From Flavobacterium sp. (lineage in GTDB: Bacteria > Bacteroidota > Bacteroidia > Flavobacteriales > Flavobacteriaceae): 17,375 bases of DNA. How positions within the stretch are numbered: the first letter of the stretch is position 1; each line of letters starts with the position of its first letter. The notes under the pieces were generated by a model. That model searched no databases, was not told the origin of the DNA, and saw nothing but the letters and a program-made list of their open reading frames with translations. The DNA lies in assembly GCA_018062725.1 (NCBI GenBank), contig JAGORP010000034.1, forward strand, positions 1 through 17,375, read 5' to 3'. The position numbers were made by a program, and so were the translations under genes. Positions 6,706 to 12,354 of this stretch are shown piece by piece.

Positions 6706-6900
6706 TTATTTTCGAACCAAAATATTGACAGGCTCTTTTCTTTTTGATATCAAATATTTATCCGCCGCTATTGCCGCTTCTCTTTCGGTATCACAGAATT
6801 TTTTTCCGCTTCCCCAAACCTGAAAACACCAAACTAAATCTTTCCCGTTTCGCAAAACATGATACACATGTTTGTATTTTGTTGATTTTACAGATTTCAT
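6706..6900 (-). CDS. AP2-like DNA-binding domain protein
   Basis: A 64-residue protein covering little more than one AP2/ERF-like domain. KYKHVYHVLRNGKDLVWCFQ (8-27) and VWGSGKKFCDTEREAAIAAD (28-47) give the three-strand plus helix pattern of the family, including the W-x(3)-V...F.T..EAA..AD signature. In phages the domain usually sits beside an HNH nuclease in homing endonucleases; here it stands alone. It likely binds DNA and may regulate transcription. It overlaps the upstream gene by 4 bases (ATGA), so it is co-translated with a ribbon-helix-helix-like protein. Confidence 0.75.
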   Translation of the reverse strand: MKSVKSTKYKHVYHVLRNGKDLVWCFQVWGSGKKFCDTEREAAIAADKYLISKRKEPVNILVRK

Positions 6901-7319
6901 TTGATATCGTTTTCGTTCATATACTTTTGGGCCATCACAACGTTTGTATAATGAATCATTTTTCCATTCTCTCTTACATAATAATCGTCTTCGAAGTTTT
7001 TTTCACGAAATAGGTTTTTGAATCCATCTACTAGAAAAATTGAATCCATTGACGCAGGAACAACTTCTCCACCATACATATTCTTTTCTTTTTTACCCGA
7101 AGCGATATTTTCGAAGTATTTCTCTTTTTGACTCCCAAATGAAACACTCGGCGTCTTTTCTTCAGATTTAACCAAGGTTTCTACAAACGAAGGAATACGA
7201 ACATCATATTTATCTAAAAGAATATTCGCATCTTTCTGAAAATCGACCTTCCTTGAGATTGGAACCCGAAAAGTCACCTTTACCGTTTCCTCATTAAATA
7301 TTCTTCTATGCTTTTCCAT
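6897..7319 (-). CDS. Ribbon-helix-helix-like protein, first gene of the leftward operon
   Basis: A 140-residue protein from ATG at 7319. The frame is open further back to a TTG at 7346, but that start would lie inside the -7 region of the promoter, so 7319 is preferred. The N-terminus has one strand (VKVTFRVPISRK, 13-24), a helix (FQKDANILLDKY) and a second helix (IPSFVETLVKSEEK), the order of ribbon-helix-helix DNA-binding proteins. The rest is polar with no clear domain. Being first in the operon with a palindrome at its transcript start (7328-7338), it could be an autoregulator; that is inference. It overlaps the AP2-like gene by ATGA. Confidence 0.7.
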   Translation of the reverse strand: MEKHRRIFNEETVKVTFRVPISRKVDFQKDANILLDKYDVRIPSFVETLVKSEEKTPSVSFGSQKEKYFENIASGKKEKNMYGGEVVPASMDSIFLVDGFKNLFREKNFEDDYYVRENGKMIHYTNVVMAQKYMNENDIK

Positions 7320-7327
7320 TAAGTATG

Positions 7328-7338
7328 TACAACTTGTA
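7328..7338. promoter_or_regulatory. Short palindrome TACAA-C-TTGTA (possible operator)
   Basis: A perfect 11-bp palindrome sitting at the expected start of the leftward transcript. Its arms equal those of the four TACAA-N3-TTGTA sites elsewhere, but the spacer is 1 base instead of 3, so it may bind a related but not identical protein, or be fortuitous. Confidence 0.35.
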
Positions 7339-7343
7339 TGGCG

Positions 7344-7385
7344 CAAATGTATGGCAAATATTTTTAATAATCTACATAAAATATA
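7344..7385 (-). promoter_or_regulatory. Leftward operon promoter
   Basis: Two overlapping -7-like boxes are present on the minus strand: TACATTTG (7351-7344, exact TAnnTTTG) and AATATTTG (7362-7355). Upstream lies the 17-base element 7385-7369 with ATGTAGATT, 16/17 identical to the element of the structural gene promoter at 834-818. The element-to-ATTTG spacing nearly matches there if the 7362-7355 box is used. Confidence 0.65.
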
Positions 7386-7797
7386 AAAAAGTTTATATCT
7401 GATGTATGTTTTAAGGCGAAATAAGCTGTTTTAAAGCCTTTAAATTGGTTTTGAGGTAGATTGTGTAGTAAATGATAGATGTTGGCTTAAATCGTTGTTG
7501 TAGGTTGTATTTAGTGGATTTAAATGTGGTGAGGGAAGTTTGGATGTGGGGTTATGTACCTGTATCTGGGGTCGAGCCGGAAAAAGGAAACGGATCTAAA
7601 TCAATGGCGGGGGTCTTCTTTTCGGTTTTACTTTTCAGAATGTTTTAGCCTCTTTATGGCTGTTTATAAGCGATTACAGAAAGCAATTCTTTTAAACTGC
7701 TGTTTGTTGCTGCTGTTATTTTACGATTGAATCCAAGCGTTGATTTTAATCTAATCCATTTGTATTATAGTTTGGTTTGAGTCTTACAATGGTAACA

Positions 7798-7810
7798 TAC
7801 AATCGTTGTA
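7798..7810. promoter_or_regulatory. Operator-like palindrome TACAA-TCG-TTGTA
   Basis: Arms TACAA and TTGTA with a 3-base spacer; 12 of 13 bases match the 13-mer at 8455 and 16817. It lies at the GC-skew switch in the middle of the control region, 65 bases before a tiny hydrophobic frame at 7875. Confidence 0.5.
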
Positions 7811-7874
7811 ACTTGTTGTTTATTAATACTTTATAGTTTATAAAAGCTAAAAACATCAACCGAACTAACAACCG

Positions 7875-7955
7875 ATGTTAATTTACGTCTTAACTGTAAT
7901 ATTTTTTATTCTATTTATTGGTATTTTCAACAATCGTAATGACAGCGCGGGTTAA
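7875..7955 (+). CDS. Possible 26-residue hydrophobic peptide (doubtful)
   Basis: ATG to TAA encodes MLIYVLTVIFFILFIGIFNN followed by RNDSAG: one membrane helix with a short polar tail. Size and shape resemble small membrane peptides such as type I toxins or small phage membrane proteins. It starts 65 bases after an operator-like palindrome, but no exact -7 box precedes it. T-rich DNA makes hydrophobic frames by chance, and another tiny frame overlaps it, so I hold it only as a candidate. Confidence 0.25.
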   Translation: MLIYVLTVIFFILFIGIFNNRNDSAG

Positions 7956-8130
7956 CAGCGTAATAATCACCCTATTTCCCCACAAAATCACCATAAAAAA
8001 CCCTTACAAACTCAATAATCAGGCATAAACTATCTTTAACCGCTTATAACGCTATAAAATACTGGAATATCAAAAAAGTATTAAAACCTTACGTTATATC
8101 GGCAACTGTTATTTTTACATTCTTTTTTTT

Positions 8131-8217
8131 ATGTTTTGCTCTCTCCGCTTCGCGGGATTGTGTTTGTCTTTATACTTCCTCTTAATGCTTGTCTTCTATT
8201 ACGTGCCGAGTCGCTGA
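8131..8217 (+). CDS. Possible 28-residue hydrophobic peptide (doubtful)
   Basis: ATG to TGA encodes MFCSLRFAGLCLSLYFLLML plus VFYYVPSR, a single hydrophobic helix with a basic end. It follows a run of eight Ts, has no visible promoter box, and its composition fits the local T-rich DNA. Chance is a real alternative. Confidence 0.15.
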   Translation: MFCSLRFAGLCLSLYFLLMLVFYYVPSR

Positions 8218-8454
8218 TTTTTCAATACTTCACATTTATTTCATTCCGTCCCAAATCAGCAGAATTCCATCACAATTATCTATTGTATTTCATTGTAGAA
8301 AACAGCAATTAACCGCTATTACATATTCAACTGAAATGATCGTCTTAAAACTGCTTAAAACAACCGTCACAAACCCAACAAAATCAACACTTCACACGCT
8401 ATAAGTAAAATCTATCACTTTCTATTTACTATAAGAAATTAGTATCCAAATAAT

Positions 8455-8467
8455 TACAATCATTGTA
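8455..8467. promoter_or_regulatory. Operator palindrome TACAATCATTGTA (distal)
   Basis: A perfect 13-bp palindrome (6-base arms around C). The identical 13-mer recurs at 16817-16829. It overlaps the probable -33 TTG (8463-8465) of the rightward promoter, where a bound repressor would block RNA polymerase. Confidence 0.65.
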
Positions 8468-8495
8468 TATTGCATACAAATATTGTATATCTTTG
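8463..8495 (+). promoter_or_regulatory. Main rightward (early) promoter
   Basis: TTG (8463-8465), a 22-base spacer, then TATCTTTG (8488-8495) fit the Flavobacterium pattern TTG-N17-23-TAnnTTTG. Transcription should begin near 8502, about 38 bases before the first ATG. Two operator palindromes overlap it, so repression is likely. Confidence 0.75.
8475..8487. promoter_or_regulatory. Operator palindrome TACAA-ATA-TTGTA (proximal)
   Basis: Same arms and 3-base spacer as the distal site, exactly 20 bases from it (about two helical turns), and directly abutting the -7 box at 8488. The tandem placement on one face of the helix suggests cooperative binding of a dimeric repressor. Confidence 0.6.
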
Positions 8496-8539
8496 AGTAT
8501 ACAAAAAAGGAATTAAAAACAACATTAAATTATATCATT

Positions 8540-8650
8540 ATGAAAAACATCATTCACATAAATAACGACTGGTATTACGATACTGCAAATGATGTGCATA
8601 TTCAAAAGGATGGTTTAGTATCATATTTAAAATATATCAATAGTCTTTAA
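8540..8650 (+). CDS. Small protein, 36 residues, first gene of the rightward operon
   Basis: ATG at 8540 to TAA at 8650 encodes a 36-residue soluble peptide (MKNIIHINNDWYYDTANDVH then a Lys/Tyr-rich end). It directly follows the early promoter with a 38-base leader and precedes the next gene by 20 bases. The start context (ATCATT-ATG) is the same as for its neighbours, which supports translation. It has no recognised motif; it could also be a leader peptide. Confidence 0.5.
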   Translation: MKNIIHINNDWYYDTANDVHIQKDGLVSYLKYINSL

Positions 8651-8670
8651 TCAAATAACAAATAGGAATT

Positions 8671-8865
8671 ATGACTTATTCAGATGTAGTTAAATTAGAA
8701 AAAGCTAACAGAAAATTAGCAGAGGCTTATAAAACGATTGTTTCTATAATGGAAAAAGACAAAGAATTTGCCGAAATGAACCAAGCTACCAAACCAAAGT
8801 TTTTAATTAAAGAAGCTAACGAATGGTTGAACGCCGTGCCGTTTATCAATCAAATAAATCTTTAA
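8671..8865 (+). CDS. Hypothetical protein, 64 residues
   Basis: A mostly helical, soluble protein. The N-terminal half (VVKLEKANRKLAEAYKTIVS) looks like an amphipathic helix or short coiled coil, followed by a polar link and KEANEWLNAVPFINQ. The start has the AATT-ATG context typical of this operon. Possibly a small partner or inhibitor protein of the early set; no recognised family. Confidence 0.7.
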   Translation: MTYSDVVKLEKANRKLAEAYKTIVSIMEKDKEFAEMNQATKPKFLIKEANEWLNAVPFINQINL

Positions 8866-8876
8866 CCAAATCAGGG

Positions 8877-8894
8877 TTGCGACTGCACACGCAA
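8877..8894 (+). other. Small hairpin upstream of ardA
   Basis: TTGCG (8877-8881) and CGCAA (8890-8894) form a 5-bp stem with an 8-base loop, 11 bases after the preceding stop codon. No T tract follows, so it is more likely an mRNA-processing or stability element than a terminator. Confidence 0.3.
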
Positions 8895-8932
8895 AACAAA
8901 TCATTCAACAACAATTTAAACTTATATCTATT

Positions 8933-9511
8933 ATGGAAACTTCAAACACAGACACAATGACTACAACAGCATCACTTTACGTTGGAACTTATGCAAAATA
9001 CAACAGCGGAGATTTAACGGGATCTTGGCTTAACTTATCTGATTATTCAGATGCAGAAGAATTTTTAAATGCTTGCGCAGAGCTACACGCAGATGAAGAA
9101 GATGCAGAATTTATGTTTCAAGATTACGAAGGCTTTCCTTCTTCCTTTTATTCAGAGTCTTGTAACGAGGCGGATTTGCAAAAATTATACGATGCACTTC
9201 CATTAATTCAAGCCCTTGAAGATGCAGATGACGCAACACTGGTACAATTACACAATACAGCGTGTCAGGTTCTTCAATATTCAGATGATGAAATATTTGA
9301 TTTTGACGATGATTTTTTTGATACATTTTTTGACGGCAAACCAATGGAAGCGGCAAGAGCAACGCATTTTGGCGAGGTCACATGGAACGACAGTTATATT
9401 ACTTTCAACGGCTACGCTAACCTACAAAGTATTTCAAATGTTCGTAGTCATATTGATGAAGGAATGATTTTCGAAGCATTTGAGAACGACCCGAGAGAAT
9501 TTAATCTTTAA
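8933..9511 (+). CDS. ardA: ArdA-type antirestriction protein
   Basis: A 192-residue, strongly acidic protein that mimics DNA and blocks type I restriction-modification enzymes in the cytoplasm. The family opening is plain: ASLYVGTYAKYNSGDLTGSW (13-32), LNLSDYSDAEEFLNACAELH (33-52), then MFQDYEGFP (62-70). Asp/Glu clusters (for example DDEIFDFDDDFFDTFFDG) make up the DNA-mimic surface. Length is a little above the usual 165-170 residues because of an N-terminal extension; a start at the Met at residue 9 is also possible. Its place near the front of the early operon suits a protein needed as the DNA enters a restricting host. Confidence 0.95.
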   Translation: METSNTDTMTTTASLYVGTYAKYNSGDLTGSWLNLSDYSDAEEFLNACAELHADEEDAEFMFQDYEGFPSSFYSESCNEADLQKLYDALPLIQALEDADDATLVQLHNTACQVLQYSDDEIFDFDDDFFDTFFDGKPMEAARATHFGEVTWNDSYITFNGYANLQSISNVRSHIDEGMIFEAFENDPREFNL

Positions 9512-9533
9512 CCCAAGATCACCCAATACCACC

Positions 9534-9582
9534 AACCGCAATAAACAAATTTTGTGTTTACGCCTCGAAAGCAATTGCGGTT
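9534..9582 (+). other. Stem-loop between ardA and the small membrane gene
   Basis: AACCGCAAT (9534-9542) and ATTGCGGTT (9574-9582) form a perfect 9-bp stem. An inner hairpin AAACA/TGTTT lies in the 31-base loop. No U tract follows, so it is unlikely to be a simple terminator; it may stabilise the ardA mRNA end or control the next start. Confidence 0.45.
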
Positions 9583-9604
9583 ACAAACCTTTAAAATACA
9601 CACC

Positions 9605-9808
9605 ATGAAACCAATCTTTAAAACCTTTCTAATAATCGCAACAGCACTTTTTTTAATTGCTTTGTCGATTCATTCACTCAAAAATCAAAGCCTTTATTTT
9701 GAAGTGCGAAAGATTGAAAATGATATGGTGCGCATTACATCCGTTCCAGATGGTAACACTTGGACTACTACAAAAGATAGCATTCAAATTTACATTGATA
9801 ATTATTAA
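9605..9808 (+). CDS. Small single-pass membrane protein, 67 residues
   Basis: ATG at 9605 (CACC-ATG) is chosen over an upstream in-frame start at 9554, because that one would place the coding sequence inside the stem-loop. KPIFKTFLIIATALFLIALS (2-21) is one membrane helix or uncleaved signal anchor with N-terminal lysines. The rest (SLYFEVRKIENDMVRITSVP, then a Thr-rich segment) is a small beta-like extracytoplasmic domain. No lipobox Cys. Function unknown; a phage membrane protein acting on the host envelope is possible. Confidence 0.65.
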   Translation: MKPIFKTFLIIATALFLIALSIHSLKNQSLYFEVRKIENDMVRITSVPDGNTWTTTKDSIQIYIDNY

Positions 9809-9838
9809 CGGGCGGGATCGCTCAAAATTCAAATCATT

Positions 9839-10228
9839 ATGAACACAGCAGAAAAAAAATTAATACTTGAATTTATGGGGTTTATCTTCATCGATTACAA
9901 AGGCATGACGGTTTGTAACGGACATAAAACCGCTGTAAATATTGGGCAGTATAAAGACATATTTGACAGAGCAATTGATTTTACAGGCATTAAATTGGAA
10001 GACATCAAAACTGATTTTGTAAAAGATTGGAGTGTTTTAATGCCTGTTGTTGAGAAGATTGAAAGTTTAGGTAGTTGCCAAGTAGAAATAATTCATAATT
10101 GGTGTCGAATTGGATATAAAGACAGAACATTTGACAGTAGAGATATATTCAGACCGTCTACTAAGATTGATTCAGTATATAAGATTATTGTTTATTTTAT
10201 CAAATGGTACAACCAACAAAACCAATAA
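9839..10228 (+). CDS. Hypothetical phage protein, 129 residues
   Basis: A soluble protein whose ordering resembles small phage proteins common in Bacteroidota: KLILEFMGFIFIDYKG at the start, DWSVLMPVVEKIESLG (64-79) in the middle and VYKIIVYFIKWYNQQ at the end. The DW..LMPVVEKIE segment and the final helix recall the phage ABA-sandwich (BC1872-like) proteins, but that is a loose impression. No catalytic motif. It follows a 30-base gap with the usual ATT-ATG start. Confidence 0.75.
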   Translation: MNTAEKKLILEFMGFIFIDYKGMTVCNGHKTAVNIGQYKDIFDRAIDFTGIKLEDIKTDFVKDWSVLMPVVEKIESLGSCQVEIIHNWCRIGYKDRTFDSRDIFRPSTKIDSVYKIIVYFIKWYNQQNQ

Positions 10229-10231
10229 CCG

Positions 10232-10438
10232 ATGTCAATCCAAGATATTTTAAACAGTCCCGAGTTTGCTGCCTTAGACACAATAACCATCTATGAAGGT
10301 CATTCAATCGAAAAAGTAAATTCCTGCTACCAAGTCAGGAAACAGCCCGAAAATTGGTTGCGATTTGAAACCAACAGCAGCGGAACTATTGAGGAATGCA
10401 AAAAACACATTGACACTATAAACAATCAAAAATCATGA
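10232..10438 (+). CDS. Hypothetical protein, 68 residues
   Basis: A small soluble protein: MSIQDILNSPEFAALDTITI, then a likely sheet (SCYQVRKQPENWLRFETN) and a short C-terminal helix (EECKKHIDTINNQK). It starts 3 bases after the previous stop and overlaps the next gene by ATGA, so it is translationally coupled. Not recognised. Confidence 0.7.
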   Translation: MSIQDILNSPEFAALDTITIYEGHSIEKVNSCYQVRKQPENWLRFETNSSGTIEECKKHIDTINNQKS

Positions 10439-10728
10439 AAAGTTTAACATCATCACAATTTCAATCTTTACCGTCCGGATTTCAGGAAAGTATTCGCGAA
10501 CGCTCACAAATATATTGCGCGGTTGAAAATACAAAGCAATTTTTAAAATATGTGAAACAATGCGCAATCTCAGGCGATCCGATTTTAGCCGATTATGGTA
10601 AAACCGCCCTGCAGCCATATTACAAAGAACTTTTAGCTGTTGAGCACCTCGCCAAAAAATACCACGAATTATGGAGCGAGCAATTTTATAAAATAAAACT
10701 ACAGTCCGAAAAAGTATTAGGAATTTAA
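10435..10728 (+). CDS. Hypothetical helical protein, 97 residues
   Basis: An all-helical, soluble protein (QSLPSGFQESIRERSQIY; ENTKQFLKYVKQCA; YYKELLAVEHLAKKYHELWS). It starts within the ATGA overlap with the preceding gene. The helices are amphipathic and could mediate oligomerisation. No recognised family; the longer antisense frame over it has no promoter or neighbour support. Confidence 0.75.
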   Translation: MKSLTSSQFQSLPSGFQESIRERSQIYCAVENTKQFLKYVKQCAISGDPILADYGKTALQPYYKELLAVEHLAKKYHELWSEQFYKIKLQSEKVLGI

Positions 10729-10740
10729 AACCAATAACCC

Positions 10741-10944
10741 ATGAACCCACTAACCAACATTCATCCAGACGATTTAGATTTATATGAGCGTCAAGAATAC
10801 GACAACTTTACAATGACAATGAGTCACGAAGAAGCCCTACAAATCATTATTAATAACGCCGAATGTGATTATTCACAATTAAGCCCAGCACTTGCCGAAA
10901 TCGCAATTGAACAAGACGAAAACGAAACTTTTTTAATTCTTTAA
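10741..10944 (+). CDS. Hypothetical acidic protein, 67 residues
   Basis: A very acidic small protein with only one Arg (PDDLDLYERQEYDNF; SHEEALQIIINNAECDYSQL; EIAIEQDENETFLIL). Acidic small phage proteins are often DNA mimics or inhibitors, but there is no motif to show that here. It starts 12 bases after the previous gene and ends 1 base before the next. Confidence 0.7.
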   Translation: MNPLTNIHPDDLDLYERQEYDNFTMTMSHEEALQIIINNAECDYSQLSPALAEIAIEQDENETFLIL

Positions 10945-10945
10945 A

Positions 10946-11221
10946 ATGCAAACAACAATTTTCGACACCGCAATTTTTCAAACGGCCAATGATCTGCTAG
11001 ACTTGCTAAACGACGGACGCAAACCAAAAGAACGCTTTGAGCCTCAATACACTTTTAAAGAAGGCGATTATACAATACTAATTGCATCCACAAAAGATAA
11101 AGAAATCGTTTTAAACATCATTGATGCAGTCGGAAATATACCAAAGGATTTTTCAGTCAATTGGCGAACATTACCGCATATTTTGCAAGACTTAAAAATT
11201 AAACAATTCACTAATAAATAA
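10946..11221 (+). CDS. Hypothetical protein, 91 residues
   Basis: A soluble alpha/beta protein: helix IFQTANDLLDLLNDGRKP, strand DYTILIASTKDKEIVLN, then helix TLPHILQDLKIKQ. It begins 1 base after the previous stop, so it is almost certainly co-translated with the acidic 67-residue protein; the pair could form a complex. No recognised family. Confidence 0.75.
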   Translation: MQTTIFDTAIFQTANDLLDLLNDGRKPKERFEPQYTFKEGDYTILIASTKDKEIVLNIIDAVGNIPKDFSVNWRTLPHILQDLKIKQFTNK

Positions 11222-11296
11222 TTAGTCCGATAACCTTTAAAAACCATCAAAACGTACCACGACGGCAAAAATTTAAACCCCAAAATAAAAATAAGC

Positions 11297-11500
11297 ATGA
11301 AAACAATTTTAACTTATTACAAGAATTCTAATACAAGTGAATTGTTGTTTACTCAAGAATTTACCGAAACCGACATCAAGGGAATTCCAGTTTATTTCTA
11401 CGACAAAAACAGGAAGAAAATTGAACCCAATGACCTGAAAGGATTTGTAAAAATATCTGAAAAGAAATTTAACCGTGAAACCAAAAAGCTAAAGCAATGA
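11297..11500 (+). CDS. Hypothetical basic protein, 67 residues
   Basis: The N-terminus looks beta-rich (MKTILTYYKNSNTSELLFTQ) and the C-terminus basic and helical (KISEKKFNRETKKLKQ), which would suit nucleic-acid contact. The 75-base gap before it holds no gene or obvious structure. It overlaps the next small gene by ATGA. Not recognised. Confidence 0.65.
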   Translation: MKTILTYYKNSNTSELLFTQEFTETDIKGIPVYFYDKNRKKIEPNDLKGFVKISEKKFNRETKKLKQ

Positions 11501-11622
11501 AAACCCAATCACAGGAACACAGCGACGAAACCACGCGAGAAGTAAAACGGATCCGAGAACTTACCTATTTAAATTTTGAAAAAGAAGTCCGAAAAGAACA
11601 AGACAAACGAAACCAACTTTAA
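11497..11622 (+). CDS. Small charged protein, 41 residues
   Basis: ATG at 11497 sits in the ATGA overlap with the preceding gene; TAA ends at 11622. The peptide is almost all charged or polar and helical (MKTQSQEHSDETTREVKRIR then ELTYLNFEKEVRKEQDK). Coupling by overlap is the main evidence that it is real. Function unknown. Confidence 0.55.
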   Translation: MKTQSQEHSDETTREVKRIRELTYLNFEKEVRKEQDKRNQL

Positions 11623-11638
11623 AATAAAAACTAATCCA

Positions 11639-11911
11639 ATGACAGCACAAACTAAATCCGCAAATCTTTGCCTTATATGGCTAATTGAAAAAAACGTAAA
11701 CGTATCTGCTCTTACAGATGAAAGTTTAAATTCTAACGAGCCGAACCGATTAAAGTCCTCTTGGCTGAAGGAAAACGCTGAAACCGTAAAAGCAAATTTA
11801 AACCATCGTTTTGAATCAGTCCATGAAGTAATACTGCGAAACAAAAACAATCACTTAGAAGCGCTAATTTCAATCCACAATATTGATAATGAAAATATTT
11901 ACCGAGGGTAA
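11639..11911 (+). CDS. Hypothetical protein, 90 residues
   Basis: ATG at 11639 is preferred (MTAQTKSANLC). The frame stays open back to 11576, but that part overlaps the 41-residue gene and is lysine/asparagine-rich noise. Helical segments (NLCLIWLIEKNVNVSALTDE; AETVKANLNHRFESVHEVIL) suggest a small helical protein. No recognised motif; soluble. Confidence 0.65.
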   Translation: MTAQTKSANLCLIWLIEKNVNVSALTDESLNSNEPNRLKSSWLKENAETVKANLNHRFESVHEVILRNKNNHLEALISIHNIDNENIYRG

Positions 11912-11957
11912 AAAAATTTGAATCAGAAAATACAATAATTTACAAAAAAATACAATC

Positions 11958-12110
11958 ATGCAAAAAGAAGTTTTAAATTGTGCGAATTATTGGAATCGGG
12001 TAATTCAGTTAAAAAGATTACTGCCTGATAAAACCACACCGATTTTAGTTTCTTCTACTATTAGCGAAGAAGATGAAGAAGTTTTTAATATGCCATTAAC
12101 AAAAAAGTAA
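11958..12110 (+). CDS. Small protein, 50 residues, next to the XRE regulator
   Basis: ATG at 11958 to TAA at 12110. Helical start (MQKEVLNCANYWNRVIQLKR) and acidic end (STISEEDEEVF). It ends 1 base before the XRE gene, so the two are probably co-translated; it may be a partner or an antagonist of the regulator. Upstream it has TACAATCAT, a half-site of the operator, which may be chance. Confidence 0.55.
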   Translation: MQKEVLNCANYWNRVIQLKRLLPDKTTPILVSSTISEEDEEVFNMPLTKK

Positions 12111-12111
12111 A

Positions 12112-12324
12112 ATGCAAGATTTAAACATACAAGCCGGAGAATTTATAAAAGCCAAACGATTAGTAAAAGGTTGGACCCAAGATCAACTTGCTAAAAAAGT
12201 TTTTGGAGCGAAGGCTGGAAGATGCAGAATTTCAATAATCGAAAAAGGAAAAGAGATAAAATTGGAAACGTTGCAAAAAATTCTGATCGCGCTCGATAGT
12301 TACATTGAATTTAAAGAAAACTAA
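12112..12324 (+). CDS. XRE-family helix-turn-helix regulator
   Basis: A 70-residue protein that is a single Cro/C1-type HTH domain (residues about 8-65). AGEFIKAKRLVKGWTQDQLA (8-27) is helix 1 into helix 2, RISIIEKGKEIKLETLQKIL (39-58) covers the recognition helix into helix 4, and ALDSYIEF closes the fold. The GWTQDQLAKKV and S.IEKGK motifs are typical. It is small enough to bind DNA as a dimer without another domain. Candidate targets are the TACAA-N3-TTGTA palindromes at the two rightward promoters; this is inference. It starts 1 base after the preceding small gene. Confidence 0.9.
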   Translation: MQDLNIQAGEFIKAKRLVKGWTQDQLAKKVFGAKAGRCRISIIEKGKEIKLETLQKILIALDSYIEFKEN

Positions 12325-12341
12325 CCCGTCGAAAGGCGATA
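12322..12341 (+). other. GNRA-tetraloop hairpin after the XRE gene
   Basis: CGTC-GAAA-GGCG (12327-12338, one G-U pair) is a 4-bp stem with a GAAA tetraloop just after the XRE stop codon. No T tract follows. It resembles the CCCGTC...GGCGGG outer stem of the leader before the HNH gene (16886-16948). Confidence 0.35.
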
Positions 12342-12354
12342 AAAATTAGGAGGG

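Larger units (their letters stand above)
7386..8454. other. Gene-poor divergent control region, candidate origin
   Basis: About 1.07 kb between the two divergent arms without a convincing gene. Hand counts on the plus strand give about 69 G to 19 C in 7381-7620, near balance in 7621-7860, and about 59 G to 121 C in 7861-8400, so GC skew flips near 7800. Contents: an operator-like palindrome (7798-7810), repeated ACAGCG (7942-7947, 7955-7960) flanking GTTAAC, CGCTTATAACGCTATAA (8041-8057) partly repeated at 8398-8405, a small CCGC-TTC-GCGG hairpin near 8146-8156, and a few tiny frames. No DnaA box TTATCCACA was seen. It may hold an origin, untranslated RNAs or gene remnants. Confidence 0.6.

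Noticed and set aside
7320..7346. N-terminal extension of the first leftward gene to a TTG start
   Set aside because: It would start inside the -7 region of the promoter, before the likely transcription start; ATG at 7319 fits.
8189..8404. Rightward frame of 71 codons in the control region
   Set aside because: It has no ATG at its start, no promoter box or neighbour support, a protein sequence like translated AT-rich noise, and lies in a strongly C-biased non-coding stretch.
8455..8487. CRISPR or iteron array from the repeated TACAA palindromes
   Set aside because: Only two close copies with no regular spacers; the position over a promoter fits operators.
9111..9467. Frames on both strands inside ardA
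   Set aside because: ArdA is clearly recognised in the main frame; these are shadows of its repetitive acidic codons.
9554..9604. Upstream extension of the small membrane protein
   Set aside because: It would place coding sequence through the 9-bp stem-loop and move the hydrophobic N-terminal segment inward; ATG at 9605 gives a normal membrane-anchor start.
11576..11638. Upstream extension of the 90-residue protein
   Set aside because: It overlaps the ATGA-coupled 41-residue gene and is low-complexity Lys/Asn; ATG at 11639 is better.
11569..11850. Leftward frame of 93 codons opposite the 41- and 90-residue genes
   Set aside because: A mirror of Lys/Glu-rich coding DNA (Phe/Ser-rich product), with no promoter and the wrong direction for the operon.
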